Shown in pieces: positions 1 to 6,139 of a DNA stretch of 6,139 bases (position 1 is the first letter of the stretch; each line of letters starts with the position of its first letter). Below the pieces are notes generated by a model, which was not told the DNA's origin, ran no database searches, and saw only the letters and a program-made list of their open reading frames with translations. The stretch is taken from positions 1 through 6,139 of the forward strand of contig JAEZHS010000699.1 of the NCBI GenBank assembly GCA_023436825.1, in the 5' to 3' direction. This stretch comes from Pseudomonadota bacterium (lineage in GTDB: Bacteria > Pseudomonadota > Alphaproteobacteria > Reyranellales > Reyranellaceae). A program made the translations under genes and the position numbers.

Positions 1-928
1 TGAACTTCTTCTTGTAGTCATCGACGAACTTCTTCACCGAAGCGACGCTGCTGTCGACATAGGGCATCTCGGTGAGGCCCATGCCGTAGAAGCCGTCCAT
101 GCCCGGGGCCGCGCCGACCACGAGGTCGTAGGCCGCCGACGAGCCCAGGAAGGTGACGTCGGTCCAGCCCGCCTTGCGCGCCGTGACATAGGGCACGATC
201 GAGTCGCGCACGATGGTGCCCATGATGACGAGGTCGCAGCCGGCATTGCGCAGCTTGGTGATGGGCGCGGTGAAATCCTGGTCGGTCGGCTTGTGCGTCG
301 CCGTCTCGGTGATCTTGATGCCGAGCTTCTTGGTCTGCAGTTCGACACCTTCCAGGACCTCCTTCCCGAAGTCGGTGTCCTGGTACATCACGCAGACCGC
401 CTTCTTGCCCTTCTGCTTGACGAGGTACTCGACGCCCGAGCGGACCTGGTCGACGTAGGACGCCGCGCCGTAGAACTTCAGCCTGTCGTAGGGCTCGTAC
501 ATCGAGCGCGCCGCCGTGATCGGGAACAGGTTGGGCACGCCTACGGAGAGCTGGTCCTTGAAGCAGGCGTTGTTCATCGGCGTGCCGAGCGGCGCGATGA
601 AGGCGAAGACCTTGTCGCGGTTGATCAGCTTGTTGCAGGCCTGCACCGCCTTGGGCACCTGGTAGGCCTGGTCCTCGATGATCAGCTTGAGCTTGCGGCC
701 GTTGATGCCGCCCTGCTCGTTGATCTCGTCGAAACGCATCTTGACGCCGTTCGACGACGATACGCCGTAGGTTGCGGCCACGCCCGACAGGTCGGTATGC
801 GTGCCGAACGTCACCTCGGTCGCGGTCACCCCGCGGGTCTGCGCCGCGGCCGCCGTAGCCAGCGACGCGGCGGCCGCCGCGGCCGCTGCAGTCTTCACGA
901 TTGTCCACTTACGCATCGCACTACGCAT
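1..928 (-). CDS. LivK-type periplasmic substrate-binding protein, C-terminus cut by window edge
   Basis: This is the extracytoplasmic ligand receptor of a Liv/HAAT-family ABC importer; it would deliver substrate to the LivHM permease. 309 residues are visible, against a usual total of about 380-410, so the C-terminal part lies outside the window. The N-terminus is a Sec signal peptide: basic start (R2, R6, K7, K12), an alanine-rich core at residues 14-29 with a run of eight alanines, and probable cleavage after A29 before QTRG. The mature part reads as a type I periplasmic binding fold (Peripla_BP_6): VTFGTHTDLSG at 39-49, the typical INEQGGINGRKLKL at 69-82, and PTDQDFTAPITKLRNAGCD at 214-232. 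I chose the ATG at 928 because AGGGAG (complement of 939-944) lies 10 nt upstream. An in-frame GTG at 931 and an ATG at 916 are alternatives with the same signal-peptide core. The gene follows the acyl-CoA synthetase on the same strand after 66 nt. The family is clear; the ligand is unknown and need not be an amino acid. Confidence 0.93.
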   Translation of the reverse strand, partial: MRSAMRKWTIVKTAAAAAAAASLATAAAAQTRGVTATEVTFGTHTDLSGVAATYGVSSSNGVKMRFDEINEQGGINGRKLKLIIEDQAYQVPKAVQACNKLINRDKVFAFIAPLGTPMNNACFKDQLSVGVPNLFPITAARSMYEPYDRLKFYGAASYVDQVRSGVEYLVKQKGKKAVCVMYQDTDFGKEVLEGVELQTKKLGIKITETATHKPTDQDFTAPITKLRNAGCDLVIMGTIVRDSIVPYVTARKAGWTDVTFLGSSAAYDLVVGAAPGMDGFYGMGLTEMPYVDSSVASVKKFVDDYKKKF

Positions 929-994
929 CACACTCACTCTCCCTAATCATGGCGGAATCCATCGGGACCGCCTTTTACACACAACTATGGCGGG

Positions 995-2830
995 CTACAC
1001 CGCTTCGGCATACATGCCGTCGATCATGCCCTTGTACTTCTCGTTCACGAACTTGCGCTTGAGCTTCATGGTCGGCGTGACCTCGTCGTCCTCGGCGGTG
1101 AGCTGCTGCTCGATCAGCCGGAACTTCTTGATCGTCTCGACGCGGGCGAAGTTCGCGTTCACCCGCTCGATCTCGCTCCAGATCAGGTCGTTGACCTCGC
1201 GCGTGCGGCACAGCGAGGCGAAGTCGGTGAAGGGCACGTTGTTGTCCTGGGCATGCTTGGCCACGTTGTCGTAGTCGATCATGATCAGGCACGACAGGAA
1301 CTTGCGCTTGTCTCCGATCACCACCGCATCGGAGATGTAGGGCGAGAACTTCAGCTGGTTCTCGATCTCCGACGGCGTGATGTTCTTGCCGCCTGCGGTG
1401 ATGATGATGTCCTTCATGCGGTCGGTGATCTTGAGATAGCCCTCGTTGTCGATGTAGCCGACGTCGCCGGTATGCAGCCAGCCGTCGCGCAGGGTCTCGG
1501 CCGTTTTCTCGGGCTGGTTCAGGTAGCCCATGAAGATGTGCGGGCCCTTGAGCAGGATCTCGCCCTCCGGCGATATCTTCGTCTCGGTGCGCGGCGCGGT
1601 GATGCCGACGGTGCCGAGCTTGATGCGGTCGGGCATGCCGGTGGCGAGCCCGCAATTCTCGGTCTGGCCGTAGACCTCTCGCATGTCGACGCCGAGCGCC
1701 CTGTACCACTTGATGAGATCGGGGGCGATTGGCGCGGCGCCGGTGCCGGCGAACTTAACGCGATGCAGGCCGATGGCGCGCTTGATGTTGTCCAGCACTA
1801 CCCAGTCGGCGATCCGGTAGCCCAGCATCAGGAAGGGATCGGGCTTGCGGCCGTCGAGCTCCGCCTCGGCCTTCTTCAGTCCCAGCCCGATCGCCCACTT
1901 GTAGGCGGCGCGGCCGATCCAGGTCGCCTCCTTCATGCGGATGGCGATGCCGGAATAGAAGCGTTCCCAGATGCGCGGCACGGCGAAGAAGGTGGTCGGC
2001 GCCACCTCGCGGATGTTGTCCGGCACCGTCTCGACGCTTTCGGCGAAGTTGGCGATGGCGCCGGACCTGAGGGGCAGGAAGGCGGTGAAGGTGCGCTCGG
2101 CGACGTGGCAGAGCGGCAGGAAGGCGAGCTGCTCGCCGTCCTTCTCGATCGGGATGAAGGCATCGGCGTTGCTGAGCTGGAAGATGACGTTGCGATGCGA
2201 CAGCATCGCTCCCTTGGGCGGCCCGGTCGTGCCCGAGGTGTAGACCAGCAGCGCGAGCTCTTCTGCCTTGGAGCTGTTGACCAGCTTCTCCCACAGCGCG
2301 GGATTGGCCTTGTCGTAATCGCGGCCGAGCTGCAGCAGCTCGTCGAACGACATGACCATCGGGTCCTTGAAGTCGGCCAGGCCCTCCATGTCGAAGATGA
2401 AGATCTTCACGATGTCGGGACAGCGCTCGCGCACGTCGAGCGCCTTGTCGAGCTGCTCCTCGTTCTCGACGAACAGGAATCGGGTGCGGCTGTCGTTCAG
2501 GATGTACTCGACCTGCTTGGCCGAATCGGTGGGATAGATGCCGTTGGTGACGCCGCCCACGGCCATCGTGCCCATGTCGACGTAGAGCCACTCCGGCACC
2601 GTTTCGGCCAGCACCGAGACGACCTGGCCGTGGCTCAGCCCGAACTTCACCAGGCCCATGCCGACTGCCCGGGCGTGCTCGCCGTACTCGCGCCACGACG
2701 TCGCGCGCCAGATGCCGAGATCCTTCTCGCGGAAGGCGGTGCGATCGGCGCGCGCCTTCACCTGATGCCAGAAGAGCTTGGGAATCGTGTCGCAGCCTTC
2801 GACTTCGATCCGCTCGTTTCCACCAGCCAT
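995..2830 (-). CDS. AMP-forming long-chain acyl-CoA synthetase (FAA1-like)
   Basis: This 611-residue cytoplasmic enzyme should activate a carboxylic acid with ATP to an acyl-adenylate and then to acyl-CoA. Adenylate-forming motifs appear in order: the P-loop YTSGTTGPPKG (197-207), FFAVPRIWER (281-290), YGQTE (387-391), WLHTGD (451-456, where D456 should contact the ribose), the hinge motif DRMKDIIITAGGKNITP (470-486), and PTMKLKRK (586-593, where K589 is the likely adenylation lysine by alignment with GK in acetyl-CoA synthetases). The PTMKLKR ending and the length fit the FAA1/bubblegum branch (COG1022) better than FadD of E. coli. The start at 2830 is favoured by AGGGAG (complement of 2837-2842) 6 nt upstream. 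The ATG at 2845 in the same frame would overlap livF and carry the ribosome site inside the gene. It begins 11 nt after the livF stop. Chain length and whether the acyl group is aliphatic or aromatic cannot be told from these motifs. Confidence 0.96.
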   Translation of the reverse strand: MAGGNERIEVEGCDTIPKLFWHQVKARADRTAFREKDLGIWRATSWREYGEHARAVGMGLVKFGLSHGQVVSVLAETVPEWLYVDMGTMAVGGVTNGIYPTDSAKQVEYILNDSRTRFLFVENEEQLDKALDVRERCPDIVKIFIFDMEGLADFKDPMVMSFDELLQLGRDYDKANPALWEKLVNSSKAEELALLVYTSGTTGPPKGAMLSHRNVIFQLSNADAFIPIEKDGEQLAFLPLCHVAERTFTAFLPLRSGAIANFAESVETVPDNIREVAPTTFFAVPRIWERFYSGIAIRMKEATWIGRAAYKWAIGLGLKKAEAELDGRKPDPFLMLGYRIADWVVLDNIKRAIGLHRVKFAGTGAAPIAPDLIKWYRALGVDMREVYGQTENCGLATGMPDRIKLGTVGITAPRTETKISPEGEILLKGPHIFMGYLNQPEKTAETLRDGWLHTGDVGYIDNEGYLKITDRMKDIIITAGGKNITPSEIENQLKFSPYISDAVVIGDKRKFLSCLIMIDYDNVAKHAQDNNVPFTDFASLCRTREVNDLIWSEIERVNANFARVETIKKFRLIEQQLTAEDDEVTPTMKLKRKFVNEKYKGMIDGMYAEAV

Positions 2831-2841
2831 TGCGCTCTCCC

Positions 2842-2842
<1 letters not shown>
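2831..2842 (-). promoter_or_regulatory. Ribosome binding site that fixes the acyl-CoA synthetase start
   Basis: On the minus strand AGGGAG (complement of 2837-2842) stands 6 nt before the ATG at 2830 and overlaps the last base of the livF stop codon. The spacing supports the ATG at 2830 over the in-frame ATG at 2845. The same hexamer precedes the binding-protein gene at 939-944. Confidence 0.7.
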
Positions 2843-3615
<773 letters not shown>

Positions 3616-3642
3616 GCTTCCTCCCCATCGAAGATGGGGAGG
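3616..3642 (-). promoter_or_regulatory. livF ribosome binding site buried in a hairpin
   Basis: On the transcript, CCTCCCCATC (complement of 3633-3642) pairs perfectly with GATGGGGAGG (complement of 3620-3629) around a 3-nt UUC loop. The 3' arm contains GGGGAGG, the only good Shine-Dalgarno sequence for livF, followed by AAGC and then the ATG at 3615. When folded, this 10-bp stem would hide the ribosome site, so livF translation may depend on ribosomes arriving from upstream. The pairing is read directly from the sequence; the regulatory effect is inferred. Confidence 0.5.
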
Positions 3643-3742
3643 TGGCCCGCAGGGCCGGAGGGGTCATGGGCCGCAGCGTTGATGCCCATGACCCCTCCGT
3701 CCGCTTCGCGGACACCTCCCCACGCGCAGCGTGGGGAGGAAG
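3617..3742. repeat. Composite intergenic palindrome (REP/MITE-like), four hairpins in a 126-bp inverted repeat
   Basis: The element fills nearly all of the livG-livF gap. Its ends, CTTCCTCCCCAT (3617-3628) and GTGGGGAGGAAG (3731-3742), are inverted copies with one mismatch. Nested inside are hairpin A (3620-3629 with 3633-3642, 10 bp), hairpin B (GGCCC 3644-3648 with GGGCC 3652-3656), a 15-bp perfect inverted repeat (3657-3671 with 3684-3698, loop 12 nt), hairpin C (GTCCGC 3699-3704 with GCGGAC 3708-3713) and hairpin D (3715-3725 with 3729-3739, 11 bp). Each half is thus an imperfect mirror of the other. The layout resembles dispersed CCTCCCC/GGGGAGG intergenic repeats familiar from alphaproteobacterial genomes, but one copy in this window cannot prove dispersal. 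On the transcript it could stabilise mRNA ends or reduce read-through between livG and livF. No T-tract follows, so it is not a standard terminator. Confidence 0.85.
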
Positions 3743-3766
3743 AAGGTGTGCTTGCTGGCGTCATCC

Positions 3767-4525
3767 TCAGCCCCCCAGATAAGCGCGAATGACTTCGGGA
3801 TGGGACTGCACCTCGCCGGGCGTGCCCATGGCGAGCGGTCGGCCGTAGTTCAGCGCCAGCACGCGATCGGACACCGCCGAGACCAGGCTCATGTCGTGCT
3901 CGACCATCAGCACGGTGATGCCGAGCAGGTTGCGGATGTCCTGGATCCAGAACGCCATGTCCTCGGTCTCCTCGACGTTCAGGCCCGAAGAGGGCTCGTC
4001 GAGCAGCAGCAGCTTGGGATCGGTGCAGAGCGCGCGGGCGAGCTCGGTCACCTTGCGCACGCCGTAGGGCAGGTTGACGATGAAGCTGTCGCGGTATTGC
4101 TGCAGGTCGAGGAAGTCGATCGCCTTCTCGACGGCCTCGCGATGCTCGAGCTCCATCTGGCGCACCGACGGCAGGAACAGCAGCTCCGAGAAGAAGTTCG
4201 ACTTCTTGTGCGCATGTCGCGCCAGCAGGAGATTCTGCAGCAGCGTCGCGTGCTCGAACAGCTCGATGTTCTGGAAGGTGCGGGCGATGCCGAGCGCGGC
4301 GATCTTGTGCGGCGGCACATTGGTGATGTCGGTGCCGTCGAACATTAGCTTGCCGCCGGTCGACTGGTAGATGCGGCTCACCAGGTTGAAGATCGTGGTC
4401 TTGCCGGCTCCGTTGGGGCCGATGATGGTGAAGACCTCACCCTTGGCGACGTCGAAGGTGACGCCGTCGACGGCCTTGATGCCGCCGAAGTTGATCGAGA
4501 GGTTGTCGACGGAGAAGAAGCTCAT
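3767..4525 (-). CDS. livG: LivG-type ABC transporter ATP-binding protein
   Basis: This is the second nucleotide-binding subunit, pairing with LivF to drive LivHM. It has 252 residues, normal for LivG. Motifs are Walker A GPNGAGKTT (36-44), Q-loop ARTFQN (81-86, Q85), Walker B LLLLDEP (172-178), D-loop SSGLN (179-183) and switch histidine H210 in VEHDMSLV. The ABC signature is degenerate: LPYGVRK (152-158) in place of LSGGQ, with V where LivG proteins usually carry Q. The segment between the Q-loop and the signature includes HKKSNFFSELLFLPS (106-120), the long helical insert typical of LivG. The start at 4525 overlaps the livM stop as ATGA, and GGAG (complement of 4534-4537) lies 8 nt upstream, so translation is probably coupled to livM. 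Its stop at 3767 is followed by the repeat rather than directly by livF. Identification is firm. Confidence 0.95.
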   Translation of the reverse strand: MSFFSVDNLSINFGGIKAVDGVTFDVAKGEVFTIIGPNGAGKTTIFNLVSRIYQSTGGKLMFDGTDITNVPPHKIAALGIARTFQNIELFEHATLLQNLLLARHAHKKSNFFSELLFLPSVRQMELEHREAVEKAIDFLDLQQYRDSFIVNLPYGVRKVTELARALCTDPKLLLLDEPSSGLNVEETEDMAFWIQDIRNLLGITVLMVEHDMSLVSAVSDRVLALNYGRPLAMGTPGEVQSHPEVIRAYLGG

Positions 4526-5664
4526 CGCAGGCGCTCCGACCGCATGTAGCTCTTCTGTCGCTTGAAGGTGGCGCCGCGATACATCGGGAAGGTCGAGAAG
4601 AAGACGCGGATCTTGACCCAGCGGCCGTACATGCCGAGCGGTTCGAGCAGGATCATCAGCACCAGGATCAGGCCGAAGATGCCGGCCTCGACGCCGGGCT
4701 TCTTCAGGAAGTTGCCGACGCCGTCGCCGATCAGGCCGAGCACCTTGATGTTCATCGCCGCCGCGGCATCGTTCATGGTGGCCGGGATCGAATCGCGCAG
4801 GATGGCGATCAGGGGCGGCAGCAGGGCCACGAAGATCGCCCCGAACACCGCGCCGTGCAGCGAGCCCAGCCCGCCCACGATCACCAGCAGCAGGAACTGG
4901 ATCGACAGCAGGATGGTGAAGATGTCGGGCGCCAGGTAGGCGATCTTGTGGGCGAACAGGGCGCCCGCCAGGCCCATCAGCGCGGCCGAGTAGGCGAAGG
5001 CGATGGACTTGTAGATCGCGAGGTTGACGCCCATCGACTGAGCGGCGATCTCGCTGTCGCGGATGGCGATCCAGGCTCGGCCCGTGGGCGAGCGCAGCAG
5101 GTTGCGCGTCAGCCACAGCACGACCACCAGGAAGAACAGGCAGAGATAGTAGAACGCGCCTTCTTCCTGGAAGGGCACGCCGAAGATGACCGGCTTCTCG
5201 ACCGGCATGCCGGCGAAGCCGTGGGTGACCGATTCCCAGCGGCTGAACACTTCCTGGATGATCACCGAGAAGGCGAGCGTGGCGATGGCGAGGTAGATGC
5301 CGGTCATGCGCAGGGCAGGCAGGCCGACGACGATGCCGCTCGCCGTGGTGATTGCTACCGCAAGCACGACGGACGGGATCCACGGAATGCCGTTCTTGAG
5401 GAAGAAGGCGTGGGCGTAGGCGCCGATGCCGAGGAAGGCGGCATGCCCCAGCGAGACCAGGCCGGTGTAGCCCACCAGCACCATCAGCGAGACGCCACAG
5501 ATGGCATAGATGAACACCCAGGTCGCCTCGCCGACATAGTAGTCGGACATCAGCATCGGCAGGGCCACCACGGCCACGGCGAGCAGGCCGTACCAGCCGG
5601 CATCGACCTTGTCTTTGAACAGCCGGATGTCCTGGTTGTAGGACGTCTTGAACTGGAAACGCAT
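4522..5664 (-). CDS. livM: LivM-type ABC transporter permease
   Basis: This integral inner-membrane subunit forms the translocation path with LivH. It has 380 residues with about nine or ten hydrophobic stretches, near residues 24-40, 48-66, 71-89, 97-117, 123-140, 170-187, 217-238, 247-266, 269-288 and 325-341. Family marks are GYTGLVSLGHAAFLGIGAY (65-83), LRMTGIYLAIATLAF (118-132), and the cytoplasmic coupling loop GRAWIAIRDSEIAAQSMGVN (195-214), which should dock on an ATPase. VGGLGSLHGAVFGA (263-276) is also typical. Between the last two membrane spans lies a polar stretch (about 290-324), and the protein ends EPLGMYGRW (341-349) plus a basic tail of about 30 residues, instead of the RPxG end common in LivH and LivM. 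The start at 5664 gives MRFQFKTSYN, 7 nt after the livH stop, with only a weak GGG ribosome site. The upstream in-frame extension overlaps livH in a non-conserved, Cys/Arg-rich reading and is unlikely. Confidence 0.94.
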   Translation of the reverse strand: MRFQFKTSYNQDIRLFKDKVDAGWYGLLAVAVVALPMLMSDYYVGEATWVFIYAICGVSLMVLVGYTGLVSLGHAAFLGIGAYAHAFFLKNGIPWIPSVVLAVAITTASGIVVGLPALRMTGIYLAIATLAFSVIIQEVFSRWESVTHGFAGMPVEKPVIFGVPFQEEGAFYYLCLFFLVVVLWLTRNLLRSPTGRAWIAIRDSEIAAQSMGVNLAIYKSIAFAYSAALMGLAGALFAHKIAYLAPDIFTILLSIQFLLLVIVGGLGSLHGAVFGAIFVALLPPLIAILRDSIPATMNDAAAAMNIKVLGLIGDGVGNFLKKPGVEAGIFGLILVLMILLEPLGMYGRWVKIRVFFSTFPMYRGATFKRQKSYMRSERLR

Positions 5665-5671
5665 GGGCGCC

Positions 5672-6139
5672 CTACACCTTCTTGCGCGCCATCGTGCCGA
5701 ACAGGCCCTGCGGCCGTACCGCCAGCATGACCAGGAGCACGATGTAGGGCGCGGTGTCCTTGAAGCCGTCGGGCAGGGTGGCGCCGGCATAGAGCTCGAT
5801 CAGGCCGATGACGATGCCGCCGACCAGGGCGCCCGGGATCGAGCCGAAGCCGCCTAGCACCGCGGCGGCGAACGCCTTCAGCGCGACCGCCAGGCCCATG
5901 TTGATGTCGATCAGGGTCACCGGTGCCAGCAGGATGCCGGCCGCTGCCGCCACCCCGGCCGAGATCGCCCAGATCAGAGAGAAGATCAGCTTGACCGGGA
6001 TGCCCATGTAATAGGCGGCGAGCTGGTTCTGCGAGGTCGCCTGCATGGCCACGCCGATGCGCGTGTGGTTGAAGAAGGCGTAGAGCACGCCGCACAGGAT
6101 GAGCGTGCCGACCACGATCGAGATGTACTGGTGGCTGAG
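5672..6139 (-). CDS. livH: LivH-type ABC transporter permease, N-terminus cut by window edge
   Basis: This inner-membrane permease subunit is the partner of LivM. The last 155 residues are visible, about half of a usual LivH of about 290. The reading frame is open through the window edge (LSHQYISIMVGTL), so the ATG at 6115 is an internal methionine. Visible features are a membrane span (about 7-23), the coupling loop HTRIGVAMQATSQNQLAAYY (25-44) that contacts an ATPase, further spans near 48-72, 82-97, 102-120 and 129-141, the motif LGGFGSIPGALVGG (95-108), and the classic C-terminal RPQGLFG (142-148) before MARKKV. It is the first gene of the operon visible here; any promoter lies upstream outside the window. 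livM starts 7 nt after its stop. The family is clear and nothing in the visible part looks broken. Confidence 0.95.
   Translation of the reverse strand, partial: LSHQYISIVVGTLILCGVLYAFFNHTRIGVAMQATSQNQLAAYYMGIPVKLIFSLIWAISAGVAAAAGILLAPVTLIDINMGLAVALKAFAAAVLGGFGSIPGALVGGIVIGLIELYAGATLPDGFKDTAPYIVLLVMLAVRPQGLFGTMARKKV

Noticed and set aside
18..908. 296-codon minus-strand frame across the binding-protein region
   Set aside because: It is Arg/Gly-rich and shows no signal peptide or family motif. The frame starting at 928 gives a full periplasmic binding protein.
951..976. Plus-strand hairpin GGCGG...CCGCC followed by TTTT, like an intrinsic terminator
   Set aside because: The stem is only 5 bp with a loose 12-nt loop, the T-run is 4 nt, and no plus-strand gene ends here. 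On the transcribed minus strand the run becomes an A-tract before the stem, which is not a terminator.
940..990. Possible internal promoter before the binding-protein gene (TTGTGT and TGGATT at 17-nt spacing on the minus strand)
   Set aside because: Both boxes match the consensus poorly, about three of six each for the -10 and little better for the -35. This is at chance level for a 66-nt gap.
3767..5383. A 538-residue reading that would extend LivG upstream across livM
   Set aside because: The extension is the wrong frame of livM. LivG homology begins at MSFFSVDNLS (start 4525), with the ATGA overlap and a ribosome site.
4855..5730. 291-codon plus-strand frame antisense to livM
   Set aside because: It is a Gln/Asp/His/Arg-rich shadow of the membrane protein on the other strand with no recognisable motif.

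Overview
The window is one minus-strand operon fragment from a GC-rich bacterium (roughly 60-65% G+C by eye, with strong G/C third-codon bias). The protein subtypes, and a CCTCCCC/GGGGAGG-type intergenic palindromic repeat, suggest an alphaproteobacterium. I infer this from overall resemblance and did not test it. No phage, transposase, CRISPR, tRNA or rRNA signal is visible.

In the direction of transcription (from position 6139 down to 1) the layout is: the C-terminal part of a LivH-type permease (cut by the window edge), the LivM-type permease, the LivG-type ATPase (ATGA overlap with livM), a 151-nt gap filled by a composite palindromic repeat, the LivF-type ATPase, a 611-residue AMP-forming long-chain acyl-CoA synthetase (FAA1-like), a 66-nt gap, and a LivK-type periplasmic binding protein cut at its C-terminus. 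Every gene is tightly packed except at the repeat and before the binding protein.

Together the genes encode a complete HAAT/Liv-family ABC importer (binding protein, two permeases, two ATPases) with an acyl-CoA ligase inserted between livF and the binding protein. The co-transcribed ligase suggests that the imported compound is a carboxylic acid (fatty, aromatic or other acyl acid) that is trapped and activated as its CoA thioester, rather than a branched-chain amino acid. The substrate cannot be read from the sequence.

The least ordinary part is the livG-livF junction. A 126-bp palindrome made of nested hairpins supplies the livF Shine-Dalgarno sequence and buries it in a 10-bp stem. A 50-codon open frame runs through the whole repeat from just after the livG stop and ends in an ATGA overlap with the livF start. 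This arrangement would suit translational coupling, but may be fortuitous. I see no clearly undescribed multi-gene system; the rest is a recognisable transporter-ligase operon.
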